A stretch of 64,000 bases of DNA. It comes from Mycolicibacterium aromaticivorans JS19b1 = JCM 16368. Its GTDB lineage: Bacteria > Actinomycetota > Actinomycetes > Mycobacteriales > Mycobacteriaceae. The stretch is from positions 1,116,001 through 1,180,000 of the forward strand of contig NZ_JALN02000001.1 in NCBI RefSeq assembly GCF_000559085.1, read 5' to 3'. Position numbers and translations under genes: made by a program. This document shows, in pieces, positions 32,328 through 44,309 of this stretch. Position 1 is the first letter of the stretch. The number at the start of each line of letters is the position of its first letter. Below the pieces are notes generated by a model. It had not been told where the DNA came from. It was given only the letters and a program-made list of their open reading frames with translations, and did no database searches.

Positions 32328-33625
32328 TGACGACCGACGAGAACGTAATCGTCCTGGGCGGCCAGGACTGGGAGGAAATCGTCGCCGCCGCGCGCCAGGG
32401 TGAGGCCGGCGAACGCATCGTGGTGAACATGGGTCCGCAGCACCCCTCGACCCACGGGGTGTTGCGGCTGATCCTGGAAATCGAGGGCGAGACAGTCACC
32501 CAGGCGCGCTGCGGTATCGGCTATCTGCACACCGGGATCGAGAAGAACCTGGAATACCGCACTTGGACCCAGGGCGTCACCTTTGTGACCCGAATGGACT
32601 ACCTGTCACCGTTTTTCAACGAAACGGCCTACTGCTTGGGTGTGGAACAGCTGCTTGACATCACCGATCAGATCCCGGAACGCGCGAGCGTAATCCGGGT
32701 GATGATGATGGAACTCAACCGCATCTCGAGCCATTTGGTGGCGTTGGCCACCGGCGGCATGGAGCTCGGCGCGATGACGCCGATGTTCTTCGGCTTCCGC
32801 GAGCGCGAGCTGATCCTGTCGGTGTTCGAGGCGATCACCGGATTGCGGATGAACAACGCCTACATCCGACCTGGCGGGCTCGCCACCGATCTGCCAGACG
32901 ACGGGCCCCAACGGGTGCGCGATCTGCTCAAGATCCTGCCGGGCCGGCTGCGCGAGCTCGAAGACCTGCTGACCCAGAATTACATCTGGAAGGCCCGCAC
33001 CCAGGGCATCGGCTATCTGGATCTGACCGGCTGTATGGCGCTGGGTATGACCGGACCGGTGTTGCGCTCCACCGGACTGCCGCACGATCTACGCAAGACC
33101 CAACCCTATTGCGGTTATGAGGATTACGACTTCGACGTGATCACCGATACCGGGGCGGACTGTTACGGCCGCTATCTGATCCGGGTCGGCGAGATGCACG
33201 AATCGTTGAAGATCGTCACCCAATGTCTGGAGCGTCTGGAGCCCGGTCCGGTGATGATCAGTGACAAGAAGCTGGCCTGGCCGGCCGACCTGCAACTCGG
33301 CCCCGACGGTCTCGGGAACTCTCCCGCCCACATCGCCAAGATCATGGGCACTTCCATGGAAGGGTTGATCCACCACTTCAAGCTGGTCACCGAAGGGATC
33401 CGGGTGCCGGCCGGCCAGGTGTACATCGCGGTGGAATCCCCTCGCGGCGAGCTGGGGGTGCACATGGTGTCCGACGGTGGCACCCGCCCGTACCGGGTGC
33501 ACTACCGCGACCCGTCGTTCACCAATCTGCAAGCGGTGGCAGCGATGTGCGAAGGAGGCATGGTCGCCGACGTCATCGCCGCCGTCGCATCCATCGACCC
33601 GGTCATGGGAGGTGTGGACAGGTGA
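32327..33625 (+). CDS. nuoD: NADH-quinone oxidoreductase subunit D
   Basis: This 432-residue 49-kDa-type subunit forms the quinone cavity with NuoB. Visible are '[15 protein letters not shown]', 'GYLHTGIEK', '[16 protein letters not shown]' and the C-terminal '[16 protein letters not shown]'. The quinone-binding His and Tyr of the family are in the HPSTHG loop and in '[10 protein letters not shown]'. It sits in the tightly packed nuo operon, with its start overlapping nuoC by 1 base. Confidence 0.95.
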   Translation: MTTDENVIVLGGQDWEEIVAAARQGEAGERIVVNMGPQHPSTHGVLRLILEIEGETVTQARCGIGYLHTGIEKNLEYRTWTQGVTFVTRMDYLSPFFNETAYCLGVEQLLDITDQIPERASVIRVMMMELNRISSHLVALATGGMELGAMTPMFFGFRERELILSVFEAITGLRMNNAYIRPGGLATDLPDDGPQRVRDLLKILPGRLRELEDLLTQNYIWKARTQGIGYLDLTGCMALGMTGPVLRSTGLPHDLRKTQPYCGYEDYDFDVITDTGADCYGRYLIRVGEMHESLKIVTQCLERLEPGPVMISDKKLAWPADLQLGPDGLGNSPAHIAKIMGTSMEGLIHHFKLVTEGIRVPAGQVYIAVESPRGELGVHMVSDGGTRPYRVHYRDPSFTNLQAVAAMCEGGMVADVIAAVASIDPVMGGVDR

Positions 33626-33632
33626 GAGCTCG

Positions 33633-34367
33633 ATGAAGATTGACTTGGTTTTGGGTCCCCGCCCAGATGAGCCCGGCCCGCCCATCAGCGGCCGCAGCGC
33701 CTACCCCGCCGCGGTGGCCGAGCGGCTGGGCGCCGATGCGGCGGAGATCATCGCCCGCTACCCGCAAGCCCGCTCGGCGCTGTTACCGCTTCTGCACCTG
33801 GTCCAGTCCGAGGACGGCTACCTCACCGGAGCCGGAATCACCTTCTGCGCTGAACAACTCGGCTTGACCGAAGCCGAAGTGACCGCCGTGGCCACCTTCT
33901 ACTCGATGTACCGCCGCACCCCCACCGGCGACTATCTGGTCGGCGTGTGCACCAACACCCTGTGCGCCATTATGGGCGGCGACGCCATCCTGGACACCCT
34001 GGAGACCGAGCTCGGCATCCACGCCGGGGGCACCACCGCCGACGGGCGTATCACCCTCGAGCACATCGAATGCAATGCCGCCTGCGATTACGCCCCCGTG
34101 ATCATGGTGAACTGGGAGTTCTTCGACAACCAAACTCCCGCCAGCGCACGACAACTCGTCGACGACATCCGAACCGGCGAGCAGCCCCAGGCAACCCGCG
34201 GATCGCGGGTGTGTTCGTTCCGGGACACCGCACGAACGCTGGCCGGGTTGTCCGGCGGGGCCGGCTCGGGTGGAGGCACGCCCGGTGACGCGACATTGGC
34301 AGGCCTTCGGGTGGCCCGTGAACTGGACATGACGGCGCCTCCGTCCAGAGAAAGCGAGGGGCAATGA
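33633..34367 (+). CDS. nuoE: NADH-quinone oxidoreductase subunit E
   Basis: This 244-residue thioredoxin-fold subunit carries the N1a [2Fe-2S] cluster: Cys106, Cys111, Cys147 and Cys151 ('CTNTLC', 'ECNAAC'). A C-terminal extension of about 75 residues after the fold is Gly- and Pro-rich, as in other mycobacterial NuoE. The ATG at 33633 is 7 bp after nuoD and has GTGAGAG upstream. It overlaps nuoF by 4 bp. Confidence 0.94.
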   Translation: MKIDLVLGPRPDEPGPPISGRSAYPAAVAERLGADAAEIIARYPQARSALLPLLHLVQSEDGYLTGAGITFCAEQLGLTEAEVTAVATFYSMYRRTPTGDYLVGVCTNTLCAIMGGDAILDTLETELGIHAGGTTADGRITLEHIECNAACDYAPVIMVNWEFFDNQTPASARQLVDDIRTGEQPQATRGSRVCSFRDTARTLAGLSGGAGSGGGTPGDATLAGLRVARELDMTAPPSRESEGQ

Positions 34368-35689
34368 CCCCCGCCACACCGCTGACACCGGTCCTCAGCC
34401 GATTCTGGGATGAGCCTGAACCGTGGACGCTGCAGACATATCTGCGCCACGACGGTTACCAGGCGCTGCGGACGGCGCTGGGCATGACGCCCGACGCTGT
34501 GATCGCGACGGTCAAGGAATCCGGGTTGCGCGGCCGCGGCGGGGCGGGGTTCCCGACCGGCACCAAATGGTCGTTCATTCCACAGGATGACACCGGAGCC
34601 GGGGCCAAGCCGAAGTACCTGGTGGTCAACGCCGACGAGTCGGAACCCGGTACGTGTAAAGACATTCCGCTGATGCTGACCACGCCGCATTTCCTGGTCG
34701 AGGGTGTGATCATCGCCGCCTACGCCATCCGGGCCCGGCACGCTTTCATCTATGTGCGCGGAGAGGTCGTGCCGGTGCTGCGCCGGCTGCAAGCCGCGGT
34801 GGCCGAGGCTTATCAGGCCGGGTACCTCGGCACCGACATCGCGGGTTCGGGATTCGATCTGGACCTGATCGTGCATGCCGGTGCGGGGGCCTACATCTGC
34901 GGTGAGGAAACCGCCCTGCTGGACTCGCTGGAGGGCCGTCGGGGTCAACCCCGGCTGCGCCCGCCGTTCCCCGCAGTCGCGGGTCTGTACGCCTGCCCGA
35001 CAGTGGTCAACAACGTCGAATCCATCGCCAGCGTGCCGCCGATCCTGCTGAACGGGGTCGACTGGTTCAAGGAGATGGGCTCGGAGAAATCGCCCGGCTT
35101 CACGCTGTATTCGTTGTCGGGACACGTCACCACTCCCGGTCAGTACGAGGCCCCACTGGGGATCACCCTGCGCGAGTTGCTCGAGTACGCCGGCGGTGTC
35201 CGCGCAGGCCACGAGTTGAAGTTCTGGACGCCGGGCGGCTCGTCGACGCCGCTACTGACCGCCGAACATCTCGATGTGCCGCTGGATTACGAGGGCATGG
35301 GGTCGGTCGGATCGATGCTGGGCACCAAGGCGCTGCAGATCTTCGACGAGACCACCTGCGTGGTGCGGGCAGTTCGGCGCTGGACGCAGTTCTACGCCCA
35401 CGAATCCTGCGGCAAATGCACGCCATGCCGGGAGGGCACCTACTGGCTCAGCCAGATCTACGAGCGGCTCGAGACCGGTCGCGGCACGGAAGACGATATC
35501 GGCAAGCTGCTCGACATCTCGGACACCATCTTCGGAAAGTCGTTCTGCGCGTTGGGTGATGGCGCCGCATCGCCGATCATCTCCTCGATCAAGCACTTCC
35601 GCGACGAGTACGAGGCTCATCTGGGCAGCAGCTGCCCGTTCGATCCGTACGCCTCGATGCTCGCCGCGCCGGAAGGGGTGGGTGCCTGA
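34364..35689 (+). CDS. nuoF: NADH-quinone oxidoreductase subunit F
   Basis: This 441-residue subunit binds NADH and FMN and takes the hydride. Visible are '[13 protein letters not shown]' (NADH/FMN site), '[17 protein letters not shown]' (FMN site) and '[15 protein letters not shown]', which with a later Cys ('[11 protein letters not shown]') binds the N3 [4Fe-4S] cluster. Its ATG overlaps nuoE by 4 bp and its stop overlaps nuoG by 1 base. Confidence 0.95.
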   Translation: MTPATPLTPVLSRFWDEPEPWTLQTYLRHDGYQALRTALGMTPDAVIATVKESGLRGRGGAGFPTGTKWSFIPQDDTGAGAKPKYLVVNADESEPGTCKDIPLMLTTPHFLVEGVIIAAYAIRARHAFIYVRGEVVPVLRRLQAAVAEAYQAGYLGTDIAGSGFDLDLIVHAGAGAYICGEETALLDSLEGRRGQPRLRPPFPAVAGLYACPTVVNNVESIASVPPILLNGVDWFKEMGSEKSPGFTLYSLSGHVTTPGQYEAPLGITLRELLEYAGGVRAGHELKFWTPGGSSTPLLTAEHLDVPLDYEGMGSVGSMLGTKALQIFDETTCVVRAVRRWTQFYAHESCGKCTPCREGTYWLSQIYERLETGRGTEDDIGKLLDISDTIFGKSFCALGDGAASPIISSIKHFRDEYEAHLGSSCPFDPYASMLAAPEGVGA

Positions 35690-38070
35690 TGACGCAGATC
35701 TCGGAGACCGGGACCCATGAGGCGCCGCCCGTGGAGATGGTCACCCTTGTCATCGACGACGTCGAGGTGGCAGTACCCAAGGGCACGTTGGTGATTCGCG
35801 CCGCCGAGTTGATGGGCGTGCAGATCCCCCGGTTCTGCGACCATCCGTTGCTGGATCCGGTCGGGGCGTGCCGCCAGTGCCTGGTGGAGGTGGAGGGTCA
35901 ACGCAAGCCGATGGCCAGCTGCACCACCACCGTGTCCGACGGCATGGTGGTGCGCACGCAGTTCACCTCGGAGGCCGCGGACAAGGCACAGCACGGGGTG
36001 ATGGAGTTGCTGCTGATCAACCACCCGCTGGACTGCCCGGTCTGCGACAAGGGCGGGGAATGCCCGCTGCAGAACCAGGCGATGTCCAATGGCCGGGTCG
36101 AAACTCGATTCGACGACATCAAACGCACCTTCCCCAAGCCCATCAACCTGTCCAGCCAGGTGCTGCTGGACCGAGAACGGTGTGTGCTGTGCGCGCGCTG
36201 CACCCGGTTTTCCGAGCAGATCGCCGGAGATCCGTTCATCTCCCTGCTGGAACGTGGTGCGCTGCAACAAGTCGGGATCGGTCCGGGCGAACCGTTCGAT
36301 TCCTATTTCAGCGGCAACACCGTGCAGATCTGCCCCGTCGGTGCGCTGACCGGAACCGCCTACCGATTCCGGGCCCGCCCGTTCGATCTGGTGTCCAGCC
36401 CCAGTGTTTGTGAACACTGTGCCTCCGGGTGTGCCCAGCGCACCGATCACCGCCGCGGAGTGGTGCTGCGCCGGCTGGCCGGCGACGACCCGGAAGTCAA
36501 CGAGGAGTGGAACTGCGACAAGGGCCGATGGGCCTTCACCTACACCGGGGTCGGTGATCGCATCACCACCCCGCTGGTGCGCGACGAGAACGGTGCACTG
36601 CGGTCGGCTTCCTGGTCGGAGGCCATCGCGGTGGCCGCCGCCGGCCTGCGGTCGGGACGCGCCGGGGTTCTGGTGGGTGGCAGGGCGACAGTCGAAGACG
36701 CCTACGCGTACGCCAAGTTCGCACGGATTGCACTGGACACCAACGACATCGACTTCCGCTCCCGCCCGCACTCGGTGGAAGAGCAGAATTTCCTCGCCGC
36801 GCACGTGGCCGGTCGCCGTGACGTCAGCTACGCGGATCTGGAAGCCGCTCCCATGGTGGTGCTCGCCGGATTCGAGCCCGAGGACGAGTCCCCCATCGTG
36901 TTCCTGCGGTTGCGCAAGACGGTCCGCAAGCACGGCCTGCGGGTCGTGAGCGTCGCGCCGGTGGTATCCCGCGGGTCGGAGAAGCTCGCGGCACAGGTGG
37001 TACTCACCGCCCCCGGCCACGAGGGGCCCACCCTCGATGCGCTGACCGACGAGCTGCCGTCGGGGGCGATCATCCTGGTCGGGGAACGGCTTGCCGCCAG
37101 CGCCGGTGCGCTGTCGGCGGCGACCCGTCTGGCCGAACGCACCGGAGCCCGGCTGGCCTGGATCCCCCGACGCGCCGGTGACCGCGGAGCCGTCGAGACC
37201 GGCTGCCTGCCCAACCTGTTGGCCGGCGCCCGGCCGGCGTCGAATGACGTTGCACGACAACAGCTGGCCAGCTTCTGGCACGTCGACCGCCTCCCGTCAG
37301 AAGAGGGTCGCGACGCTACCGACATCCTCACCGCCGCGGCCGGCGGTGAACTCGACGCACTGCTCATCGGCGGCGTCGACGCCGTTGACCTGCCGGACCC
37401 GCCGGCCGCACTGGCAGCGATCGAATCGGCCGGCTTCGTCGTCAGCCTCGAGTTGCGGGAGTCGGCCATCACCGCGCTGGCCGACGTGGTCTTCCCGATA
37501 TCACCGGTCGCCGAGAAGGCCGGTTCATTCCTGAACTGGGAGGGCCGAATCCGTCCGTTCGAGCCGGCGCTGGCCTCCAACGCCTTCCCGGACCTACGGG
37601 TGTTGCAGATCCTGGCCGACGAGCTCGGCGTGGACCTCGGGTTCCGGACCGTCGAGGAGGCCCGCGCCGAGCTGCTGACACTGGGTCGGTGGGACGGTGA
37701 CCGGCCGGCTGCGCCGTCGGTGCAGCCGAAAGAGTCGCCGCCATTGGATTCTGACGAGGCCGTGCTGGCCGGTTGGCGGGTGTTGCTCGACGACGGCCGA
37801 TTGCAGGACGGCGAGCCATTCTTGGCCGGTACCGCGCGCCCGTCCGTGGTGCGGTTGTCGGCGGCCACGGCCGCCGGGATCGGCGCGGTAGACGGCGAGG
37901 TGGTCAGTGTCTCGACGGGTCGTGGCGATATCGCCCTGCCACTGGCAATCACCGAGATGGCCGACGGGGTGGTGTGGCTGCCGCTGAACTCGCCCGGCAG
38001 CGCGGTGTATCAGCAGCTCGGTGTCATCCCGGGCACCGTCGTTCGCATCGAGCGGGAGGCCGGCTCATGA
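35689..38070 (+). CDS. nuoG: NADH-quinone oxidoreductase subunit G
   Basis: This 793-residue iron-sulfur subunit has an N-terminal ferredoxin domain ('[20 protein letters not shown]'), then '[13 protein letters not shown]', then '[11 protein letters not shown]' with 'ICPVGALTG'. A further set follows (Cys-x2-Cys-x3-Cys in '[10 protein letters not shown]' and Cys in 'WNCDKG'), the N7-type cluster kept only in some bacteria. The rest is a molybdopterin-oxidoreductase-like domain without the cofactor. It passes electrons from NuoF towards NuoI. Confidence 0.95.
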   Translation: MTQISETGTHEAPPVEMVTLVIDDVEVAVPKGTLVIRAAELMGVQIPRFCDHPLLDPVGACRQCLVEVEGQRKPMASCTTTVSDGMVVRTQFTSEAADKAQHGVMELLLINHPLDCPVCDKGGECPLQNQAMSNGRVETRFDDIKRTFPKPINLSSQVLLDRERCVLCARCTRFSEQIAGDPFISLLERGALQQVGIGPGEPFDSYFSGNTVQICPVGALTGTAYRFRARPFDLVSSPSVCEHCASGCAQRTDHRRGVVLRRLAGDDPEVNEEWNCDKGRWAFTYTGVGDRITTPLVRDENGALRSASWSEAIAVAAAGLRSGRAGVLVGGRATVEDAYAYAKFARIALDTNDIDFRSRPHSVEEQNFLAAHVAGRRDVSYADLEAAPMVVLAGFEPEDESPIVFLRLRKTVRKHGLRVVSVAPVVSRGSEKLAAQVVLTAPGHEGPTLDALTDELPSGAIILVGERLAASAGALSAATRLAERTGARLAWIPRRAGDRGAVETGCLPNLLAGARPASNDVARQQLASFWHVDRLPSEEGRDATDILTAAAGGELDALLIGGVDAVDLPDPPAALAAIESAGFVVSLELRESAITALADVVFPISPVAEKAGSFLNWEGRIRPFEPALASNAFPDLRVLQILADELGVDLGFRTVEEARAELLTLGRWDGDRPAAPSVQPKESPPLDSDEAVLAGWRVLLDDGRLQDGEPFLAGTARPSVVRLSAATAAGIGAVDGEVVSVSTGRGDIALPLAITEMADGVVWLPLNSPGSAVYQQLGVIPGTVVRIEREAGS

Positions 38071-39293
38071 TCCCGCCCGATCTGAGTGTGTTCGGCCGCG
38101 ATCCGTGGTGGCTGATCCTGATCAAAGCGGTTGCGGTCTTCGCTTTCCTGCTGCTGACCGTTCTGGTGGCCATCCTGCTGGAGCGCAAGATCCTGGGTCG
38201 AATGCAGATGCGCTACGGCCCCAACCGGGTCGGGCCGTTCGGCATCCTGCAGTCCCTGGCCGACGGCATCAAGCTGGCGCTCAAAGAGGGGCTCACCCCG
38301 GCCGGGGTGGACAAACCCATTTACCTGATGGCGCCAGTTATTTCGGTGATCCCGGCGATCATGGCGTTCGCGGTGATCCCGCTGGGTCCGCTGGTCTCGG
38401 TGTTCGGCCACCGCACGCCGCTGCAGCTCACGGATCTGCCGGTGGCGGTGCTCTACATCCTGGCGGTCACCTCGATCGGGGTGTACGGGATCGTGCTGGC
38501 GGGCTGGGCCTCGGGCTCCACCTACCCGCTCCTGGGTGGGCTGCGGTCCAGCGCACAGGTCATCTCGTATGAGATCGCGATGGCGCTGTCGTTCGCGGCG
38601 GTGTTCCTCTACGCCGGGACCATGTCCACGTCGGGGATCGTCGCCGCCCAGGAACACACCTGGTACGTGTTCCTGTTGCTGCCGAGTTTCGCGGTGTACG
38701 TGACGTCGATGGTCGGCGAGACCAACCGGGCGCCGTTCGATTTGCCCGAAGCCGAAGGCGAGCTGGTGGGCGGGTTCCACACCGAGTACTCCTCGCTGAA
38801 GTTCGCGATGTTCATGCTCGCCGAATACGTCAACATGACCACCGTGTCGGCGCTGGCCACCACCTTGTTCCTGGGCGGTTGGCATGCGCCGTGGCCGATC
38901 AGCCTGATCGACGGTGTCAACACCGGCTGGTGGCCACTGATCTGGTTCGTGGCCAAGGTCTGGACGTTCCTGTTCGTCTTCATGTGGCTGCGAGCCACCC
39001 TGCCCCGCCTGCGCTACGACCAGTTCATGGCACTGGGCTGGAAGCTTCTCATCCCGGTCTCCCTGGTGTGGATCATGATCGTGGCCGTCCTGCACAGCGT
39101 CGGCCACACCGGCATCATTCCCAATCTGATCGCGGCAGCAGTGCTGCTGCTGGCCGTGCTGGGTGCGAACTCGCTGCGGAACAAGCTGGTCCGGCGCAAC
39201 ACGGCGCCGCCGCCCGCTGCGGCCAAGGGATCGTTCCCGATACCTCCGCTACCCGGCACGCCGGCACCCAGCAAGGAGAAAGCAGATGCCTAA
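38067..39293 (+). CDS. nuoH: NADH-quinone oxidoreductase subunit H
   Basis: This 408-residue membrane subunit joins the peripheral arm to the membrane arm and lines the quinone channel. The conserved loop '[24 protein letters not shown]' (landmark), '[27 protein letters not shown]' and eight or so membrane segments are visible. It has a Pro-rich C-terminal tail of about 35 residues. The ATG at 38067 overlaps nuoG by 4 bp. Confidence 0.95.
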   Translation: MIPPDLSVFGRDPWWLILIKAVAVFAFLLLTVLVAILLERKILGRMQMRYGPNRVGPFGILQSLADGIKLALKEGLTPAGVDKPIYLMAPVISVIPAIMAFAVIPLGPLVSVFGHRTPLQLTDLPVAVLYILAVTSIGVYGIVLAGWASGSTYPLLGGLRSSAQVISYEIAMALSFAAVFLYAGTMSTSGIVAAQEHTWYVFLLLPSFAVYVTSMVGETNRAPFDLPEAEGELVGGFHTEYSSLKFAMFMLAEYVNMTTVSALATTLFLGGWHAPWPISLIDGVNTGWWPLIWFVAKVWTFLFVFMWLRATLPRLRYDQFMALGWKLLIPVSLVWIMIVAVLHSVGHTGIIPNLIAAAVLLLAVLGANSLRNKLVRRNTAPPPAAAKGSFPIPPLPGTPAPSKEKADA

Positions 39294-39810
39294 GTTCCTC
39301 GACGCGGTCAAGGGTTTCGGCGTGACGTTCGGGACCATGTTCAAACGCCCCATCACCGAGGAGTATCCGGAGAAGCCGGGGCCGGTGGCGCCGCGCTATC
39401 ACGGCAGGCACCAACTCAACCGCTATCCCGACGGGCTGGAGAAGTGCATCGGCTGCGAGCTGTGCGCCTGGGCGTGCCCGGCCGACGCCATCTACGTGGA
39501 AGGTGCCGACAACACCGAGGAACAACGCTTTTCGCCCGGTGAACGCTATGGCAGGGTCTACCAGATCAACTATCTGCGCTGCATCGGCTGCGGACTGTGC
39601 ATCGAGGCCTGCCCCACCCGCGCGCTGACGATGACCAATGTCTATGAGATGGCCGACGACAACCGCTCCGACTTGATCTACGGCAAGGACAAACTGCTGG
39701 CCCCGTTGCAGCCGGGCATGGCGGCGCCGCCGCACGCGATGGCGCCGGGGGCCACCGACGACGACTACTACCTGGGCCGGATCAAAACTGGAAATCAGGA
39801 GGTTCGGTGA
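39286..39810 (+). CDS. nuoI: NADH-quinone oxidoreductase subunit I
   Basis: This 174-residue subunit has two [4Fe-4S] clusters (N6a and N6b): Cys54, Cys57, Cys60 and Cys64, then Cys99, Cys102, Cys105 and Cys109, both in C-x2-C-x2-C-x3-C-P form. It relays electrons to NuoB. The ATG at 39286 overlaps nuoH by 8 bp and has an AAGGAGA ribosome site. Confidence 0.95.
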   Translation: MPKFLDAVKGFGVTFGTMFKRPITEEYPEKPGPVAPRYHGRHQLNRYPDGLEKCIGCELCAWACPADAIYVEGADNTEEQRFSPGERYGRVYQINYLRCIGCGLCIEACPTRALTMTNVYEMADDNRSDLIYGKDKLLAPLQPGMAAPPHAMAPGATDDDYYLGRIKTGNQEVR

Positions 39811-40553
39811 CGATCACGCTGCTGGCCACCGAAACCCTCACCCGCACCTCCACTCCCGAAGCCATTGCATTCTGGATTCTTGCCGTCATCGCAGTGGCAG
39901 GCGCGATCGGAGTCGTCGCCGCACCCAAGGCCGTCTATTCGGCGATCTTCCTTGCCACCACGATGATCGCGCTGGCCATGATCTATGTCGCGCAGGACGC
40001 ATTGTTCCTCGGGGTCGTGCAGGTGGTGGTCTACACCGGCGCGGTGATGATGTTGTTTTTGTTCGTGCTCATGCTGGTCGGCGTCGACTCCTCGGAGTCG
40101 TTGGTGGAAACCATTCGGGGACAGCGGATTGCCGCGATCGTCGCGGGTCTCGGATTCGGCGTCCTGCTGATCGCTGGGATCGGCAACATCGCCACCACCG
40201 GATTCGTCGGGCTGACGCAGGCAAATGCGGGCGGAAACGTACAGGGTTTGGCGACACTGATCTTCACCCGCGATCTGTGGGCGTTCGAGTTGACCAGCGC
40301 GCTGCTGATCACCGCGGCTCTCGGGGCGATGGTCTTGGCCCACCGGGAACGCTTCGAACGGCGAAAGACTCAGCGCGAGATGGTCGTCGAACGATTCCAG
40401 ACCGGGGCGCGGGCGACGCCGCTACCCAACCCTGGCGTCTTCGCGCGCCACAACGCCGTCAACACACTTGCTCGCCTCCCCGACGGCACCGATGAGGAAT
40501 CGTCGGTCAGCACCATCCTTCGTACCGACGGGAACGGAGACGGTCCGCGATGA
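39807..40553 (+). CDS. nuoJ: NADH-quinone oxidoreductase subunit J
   Basis: This 248-residue membrane subunit has five hydrophobic segments in the first 180 residues, including '[22 protein letters not shown]' (landmark), the pi-bulge helix important for coupling. A hydrophilic C-terminal tail of about 65 residues follows. GTG start at 39807 with AGGAGG upstream, overlapping nuoI by 4 bp; its stop overlaps nuoK. Confidence 0.93.
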   Translation: MTITLLATETLTRTSTPEAIAFWILAVIAVAGAIGVVAAPKAVYSAIFLATTMIALAMIYVAQDALFLGVVQVVVYTGAVMMLFLFVLMLVGVDSSESLVETIRGQRIAAIVAGLGFGVLLIAGIGNIATTGFVGLTQANAGGNVQGLATLIFTRDLWAFELTSALLITAALGAMVLAHRERFERRKTQREMVVERFQTGARATPLPNPGVFARHNAVNTLARLPDGTDEESSVSTILRTDGNGDGPR

Positions 40554-40849
40554 ACCCGGCCAACTACCTGTATTTGTCGGCGTTGCTGTTCACGATCGGC
40601 GCCGCAGGAGTGTTGTTGCGCCGCAATGCGATCGTCATGTTCATGTGCGTCGAGTTGATGCTCAACGCCGCGAACCTCGCGTTCGTGACCTTCTCGCGGA
40701 TGCACGGCCATCTGGACGGGCAGGTGGTGGCGTTCTTCACGATGGTGGTCGCCGCCTGCGAGGTGGTGGTCGGCCTGGCCATCATCATGACGATCTTCCG
40801 GACCCGACGCAGCGCCAACGTCGACGACGCCCACCTTCTGCGGCATTGA
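40550..40849 (+). CDS. nuoK: NADH-quinone oxidoreductase subunit K
   Basis: This 99-residue subunit has three transmembrane helices. The conserved Glu residues in '[12 protein letters not shown]' and '[11 protein letters not shown]' belong to the proton path. It overlaps nuoJ by 4 bp. Confidence 0.94.
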   Translation: MNPANYLYLSALLFTIGAAGVLLRRNAIVMFMCVELMLNAANLAFVTFSRMHGHLDGQVVAFFTMVVAACEVVVGLAIIMTIFRTRRSANVDDAHLLRH

Positions 40850-40860
40850 ACGGCACCGCC

Positions 40861-42744
40861 ATGCAGACCTTTCTCCTGTTGACCGTCGCCCTGCCCTTGG
40901 CCGGCGCGGTGATCCTGCTGCTGGGCGGTAAGGCCACCGACGCGTGGGGGCATCTTCTGGGCTGCGCCGCGGTGATCGGCGCGTTCGCCTGCGGCGCGGT
41001 GTTGTTCACCCATCTAATCGGTCTGCCCAGTGAAGACCGGACCGTGCACGAGGTGCTGTTCTCCTGGGTGCCGGTCGGAGTCCTGCGGGTGGACTTCGGC
41101 CTGCAACTCGATGCGCTGTCCATGTGCTTCGTGCTCTTGATTACCGGCGTCGGGGCGCTGATCCACATCTACTCGATCGGCTACATGAAAACCGATCCCG
41201 GCCGCCGGCGGTTTTTCGCCTACCTCAACCTGTTCGTCGCCGCGATGTTGTTGCTGGTGCTCGCCGACAACTACCTCGGCCTCTACATGGGTTGGGAAGG
41301 TGTGGGTCTGGCGTCGTACCTTCTGATCGGGTTCTGGTCGTACAAACCGAGCGCGGCCACCGCGGCGAAGAAGGCGTTCGTGGTCAACCGGGTCGGCGAC
41401 ATGGGTCTGGCGATCGCGTTGATGGTCTTGTTCGCCACGCTGGGCTCGGTCACCTTCAGCACGGTGTTCAGTGCAGTGCCGCAGATGACGTCGGGTGTGT
41501 TGACCGCCGTCGGTCTGCTGCTCCTGCTCGGGGCGTGCGGCAAGAGCGCGCAGGTGCCGCTGCAGTCCTGGCTCGGCGACGCCATGGAGGGCCCCACTCC
41601 GGTGTCCGCCCTTATCCACGCCGCCACCATGGTCACTGCCGGTGTGTATCTGATCGTCCGCTCCGGCCCGATCTTCACCGCTGCGCCCGCCGCGCAGACC
41701 GCCGTCGTCACCGTGGGGGCGGTGACCCTGTTGTTCGGGGCGATCATCGGCTGCGCGAAAGACGACATCAAAAAGGCTCTCGCCGCCTCCACCATGAGCC
41801 AGATCGGCTACATGGTGCTCGCCGCCGGCCTCGGCCCCGCCGGCTATGCGGTGGCCATCATGCATCTGCTCACCCACGGCTTCTTCAAAGCCGGCCTGTT
41901 CCTCGGCGCCGGCTCGGTCATGCACGCGATGAACGACGAAACCGACATGCGTCGCTTCGGCGGCCTGCGTACGCTGCTGCCCGTCACCTTCGTCACCTTC
42001 GGGCTGGGCTATCTCGCCATTATCGGCGTCCCACCGTTCGCCGGGTACTTCTCCAAAGACGCGATCATCGAAACCGCCCTCAACACCGGCGGACTCAAAG
42101 GATTGCTCCTCGGCGGTGCCGCCCTGCTCGGCGCCGGGATCACCGCGTTCTACATGACCCGGGTGATGCTGCTGACGTTCTTCGGGCAGCGGCGCTGGAA
42201 GCCCAACACCCACCCGCACGAATCCCCCGCCTCGATGACGGCACCGATGATCGTCCTCGCGGTCGGCTCGGTCGGCGCCGGAGCGCTGCTCGCCATCGGC
42301 AAAACCCTGGAGCACTGGCTGGAACCCGTCGTCGGACATCACGAGGCCGCACACGTCTTTCCGGCCTGGATCATCACCGTCACCGCACTGGGCGTCGTCG
42401 CGATCGGTATCGCGGTGGCGTACCGGCAGTACGCGAACCACAAGGTTCCCGAGTCCGCACCGCTGGACGTTTCCGCGTTGACCGTCGCGGCGCGCAACGA
42501 TCTCTACGGTGACGCGTTCAACGAGGCGGCGTTCATGCGCACGGGCCAGGAACTCACCAAAGGCCTTGTCGCCGTAGATGAGAAGGGCGTCGACGGGGTG
42601 ACGAAGGGGCTGGCATTCGTGGTCGGGCGGTTGTCGGACCGCCTGCGCCAGGTGCAGACCGGGTACGCCCGCTCCTATGCGTTGTCCATGTTGGCCGGTA
42701 CTGCGCTGGTGGTCGCCGCAGTCCTCTTCACGGCGTGGAGGTGA
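40861..42744 (+). CDS. nuoL: NADH-quinone oxidoreductase subunit L
   Basis: This antiporter-like membrane subunit of about 627 residues has many helices, including 'YVGWEGVG'-type '[18 protein letters not shown]' and '[30 protein letters not shown]' (landmarks), and a C-terminal amphipathic arm. It translocates protons. I give the ATG at 40861; an in-frame TTG at 40846 overlapping the nuoK stop would give an N-terminus closer in length to the M. tuberculosis protein. Confidence 0.94.
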   Translation: MQTFLLLTVALPLAGAVILLLGGKATDAWGHLLGCAAVIGAFACGAVLFTHLIGLPSEDRTVHEVLFSWVPVGVLRVDFGLQLDALSMCFVLLITGVGALIHIYSIGYMKTDPGRRRFFAYLNLFVAAMLLLVLADNYLGLYMGWEGVGLASYLLIGFWSYKPSAATAAKKAFVVNRVGDMGLAIALMVLFATLGSVTFSTVFSAVPQMTSGVLTAVGLLLLLGACGKSAQVPLQSWLGDAMEGPTPVSALIHAATMVTAGVYLIVRSGPIFTAAPAAQTAVVTVGAVTLLFGAIIGCAKDDIKKALAASTMSQIGYMVLAAGLGPAGYAVAIMHLLTHGFFKAGLFLGAGSVMHAMNDETDMRRFGGLRTLLPVTFVTFGLGYLAIIGVPPFAGYFSKDAIIETALNTGGLKGLLLGGAALLGAGITAFYMTRVMLLTFFGQRRWKPNTHPHESPASMTAPMIVLAVGSVGAGALLAIGKTLEHWLEPVVGHHEAAHVFPAWIITVTALGVVAIGIAVAYRQYANHKVPESAPLDVSALTVAARNDLYGDAFNEAAFMRTGQELTKGLVAVDEKGVDGVTKGLAFVVGRLSDRLRQVQTGYARSYALSMLAGTALVVAAVLFTAWR

Positions 42745-42749
42745 GTGGC

Positions 42750-44309
42750 ATGATTCCCTGGCTGACCATTCTGTGGGCCATCCCGGTCATCGGCGCGGCC
42801 CTGATCATCCTGCTGCCTGCCTCGCTGCGGCAGGCCGCGAAGTACGCCGGTGTGGTGGTGTCCCTCGCGGTTCTGGCGCTATCGCTGGTGCTCGCGGTGC
42901 GGTTCGATCCGACCGGCCAACAATTCCAGTTCGTCGAAAACCACCCGTGGATACCGTCGTTCGGCACCGGTTACATTCTCGGCCTCGACGGGATCGCCCT
43001 GGCTCTGGTGGTGCTCACCGCCGTGCTGGTGCCGATCCTGCTGATCGCCGGCTGGAACGACGCCGACGACCGGCCGGGGTTGTCCGGGCGGGCATCGCAC
43101 GGCTACATCGCGCTGATGCTCGCGGTCGAGGGCATGGTGATGATGTCGCTGGTCGCCCTGGACATCCTGCTGTTCTATGTGTTCTTCGAAGCCATGCTGA
43201 TCCCGATGTACTTCCTGATCGGCGGGTTCGGCGGCGAGAATCGGTCCAAGGCCGCGGTGAAGTTCTTGCTGTACAACCTGTTCGGCGGGTTGATCATGCT
43301 GGCCGCGGTGATCGGTCTCTATGTGGTGACGTCGGCCAGCAAGGCGTTCGAGGCAGGAACGTTCGACTTCCGTGTGATCGCCGACGCGGTGGCCACTGGG
43401 AAGTTCACCATGAGCCCCGGCATCGCCAACGCGGTGTTCGGAGGGTTCATGTTCGCTTTCGCGGTGAAAGCTCCGCTATGGCCGTTCCACCGGTGGCTGC
43501 CCGACGCAGCCGTCCAGGCCACGCCCGCGTCGGCGGTGTTGATGATGGCCGTGATGGACAAGGTCGGCACATTCGGGATGCTGCGTTACTGCCTGCCGCT
43601 GTTCCCTGATTCCGCAACGTATTTCCGCCCGGTCATCATCGCCCTGGCCGTTATCGGCATCGTCTACGGGGCCGTCCTGGCGATCGGCCAGACCGACGTC
43701 ATGCGGCTGATCGCTTACACCTCGATCAGCCACTTCGGCTTCATCATCCTCGGCATCTTCGTGATGACCAGCCAGGGTCAGGCCGGCTCCACCCTGTACA
43801 TGGTCAACCACGGAATCTCCACCGCCGCGCTGTTCTTGATCGCCGGGTTCCTGGTCAGCCGCCGCGGCAGCCGCCTCATCGCCGACTACGGCGGAGTCCA
43901 GAAAGTCGCACCCGTGCTGGCGGGCACCTTCCTGGTGGCGGGCCTGGCGACGCTGTCGCTACCGGGCCTGGCGCCGTTCATCAGTGAATTCCTGGTCCTC
44001 ATCGGCACATTCACCCGCTACCCGGCCTTCGCCGTCATCGCGTCGGTGGCGCTGGTGCTCTCGGCGATCTACATCCTGTGGCTCTATCAGCGGATGATGA
44101 CCGGTCCCGTCACTGACGGAACCGACCGCGTGCGGGATCTGCGGCCACGGGAACTGCTCGTGGTGGCACCGTTGATCGCGCTGTTGATCGGCCTCGGGGT
44201 ATACCCGAAGATCGCCCTGGATGTCATCAACCCGGCGGTGACCGCAACACTGACATCGATTCACGAACCCGACCCGGCGCCGACGGTCGCGGAAGGGGCC
44301 CGCCCGTGA
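42750..44309 (+). CDS. nuoM: NADH-quinone oxidoreductase subunit M
   Basis: This 519-residue antiporter-like membrane subunit has 'LDILLFYVFFEAMLIPMYFLIGGFG' (landmark, with the key Glu), 'KAPLWPFHRWLPDAAVQATP' and 'IAYTSISHFGFI'. The ATG at 42750 follows GGAGGTGAG at ideal distance; a GTG at 42735 would start before that ribosome site. The nuoL stop lies inside the ribosome site, so translation is probably coupled. Confidence 0.94.
   Translation: MIPWLTILWAIPVIGAALIILLPASLRQAAKYAGVVVSLAVLALSLVLAVRFDPTGQQFQFVENHPWIPSFGTGYILGLDGIALALVVLTAVLVPILLIAGWNDADDRPGLSGRASHGYIALMLAVEGMVMMSLVALDILLFYVFFEAMLIPMYFLIGGFGGENRSKAAVKFLLYNLFGGLIMLAAVIGLYVVTSASKAFEAGTFDFRVIADAVATGKFTMSPGIANAVFGGFMFAFAVKAPLWPFHRWLPDAAVQATPASAVLMMAVMDKVGTFGMLRYCLPLFPDSATYFRPVIIALAVIGIVYGAVLAIGQTDVMRLIAYTSISHFGFIILGIFVMTSQGQAGSTLYMVNHGISTAALFLIAGFLVSRRGSRLIADYGGVQKVAPVLAGTFLVAGLATLSLPGLAPFISEFLVLIGTFTRYPAFAVIASVALVLSAIYILWLYQRMMTGPVTDGTDRVRDLRPRELLVVAPLIALLIGLGVYPKIALDVINPAVTATLTSIHEPDPAPTVAEGARP

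Noticed and set aside
41014..42441. A 475-residue open frame opposite nuoL
   Set aside because: It is antisense to a clear nuoL and rich in Asp/Gly/His from reversed codons, with no domain.
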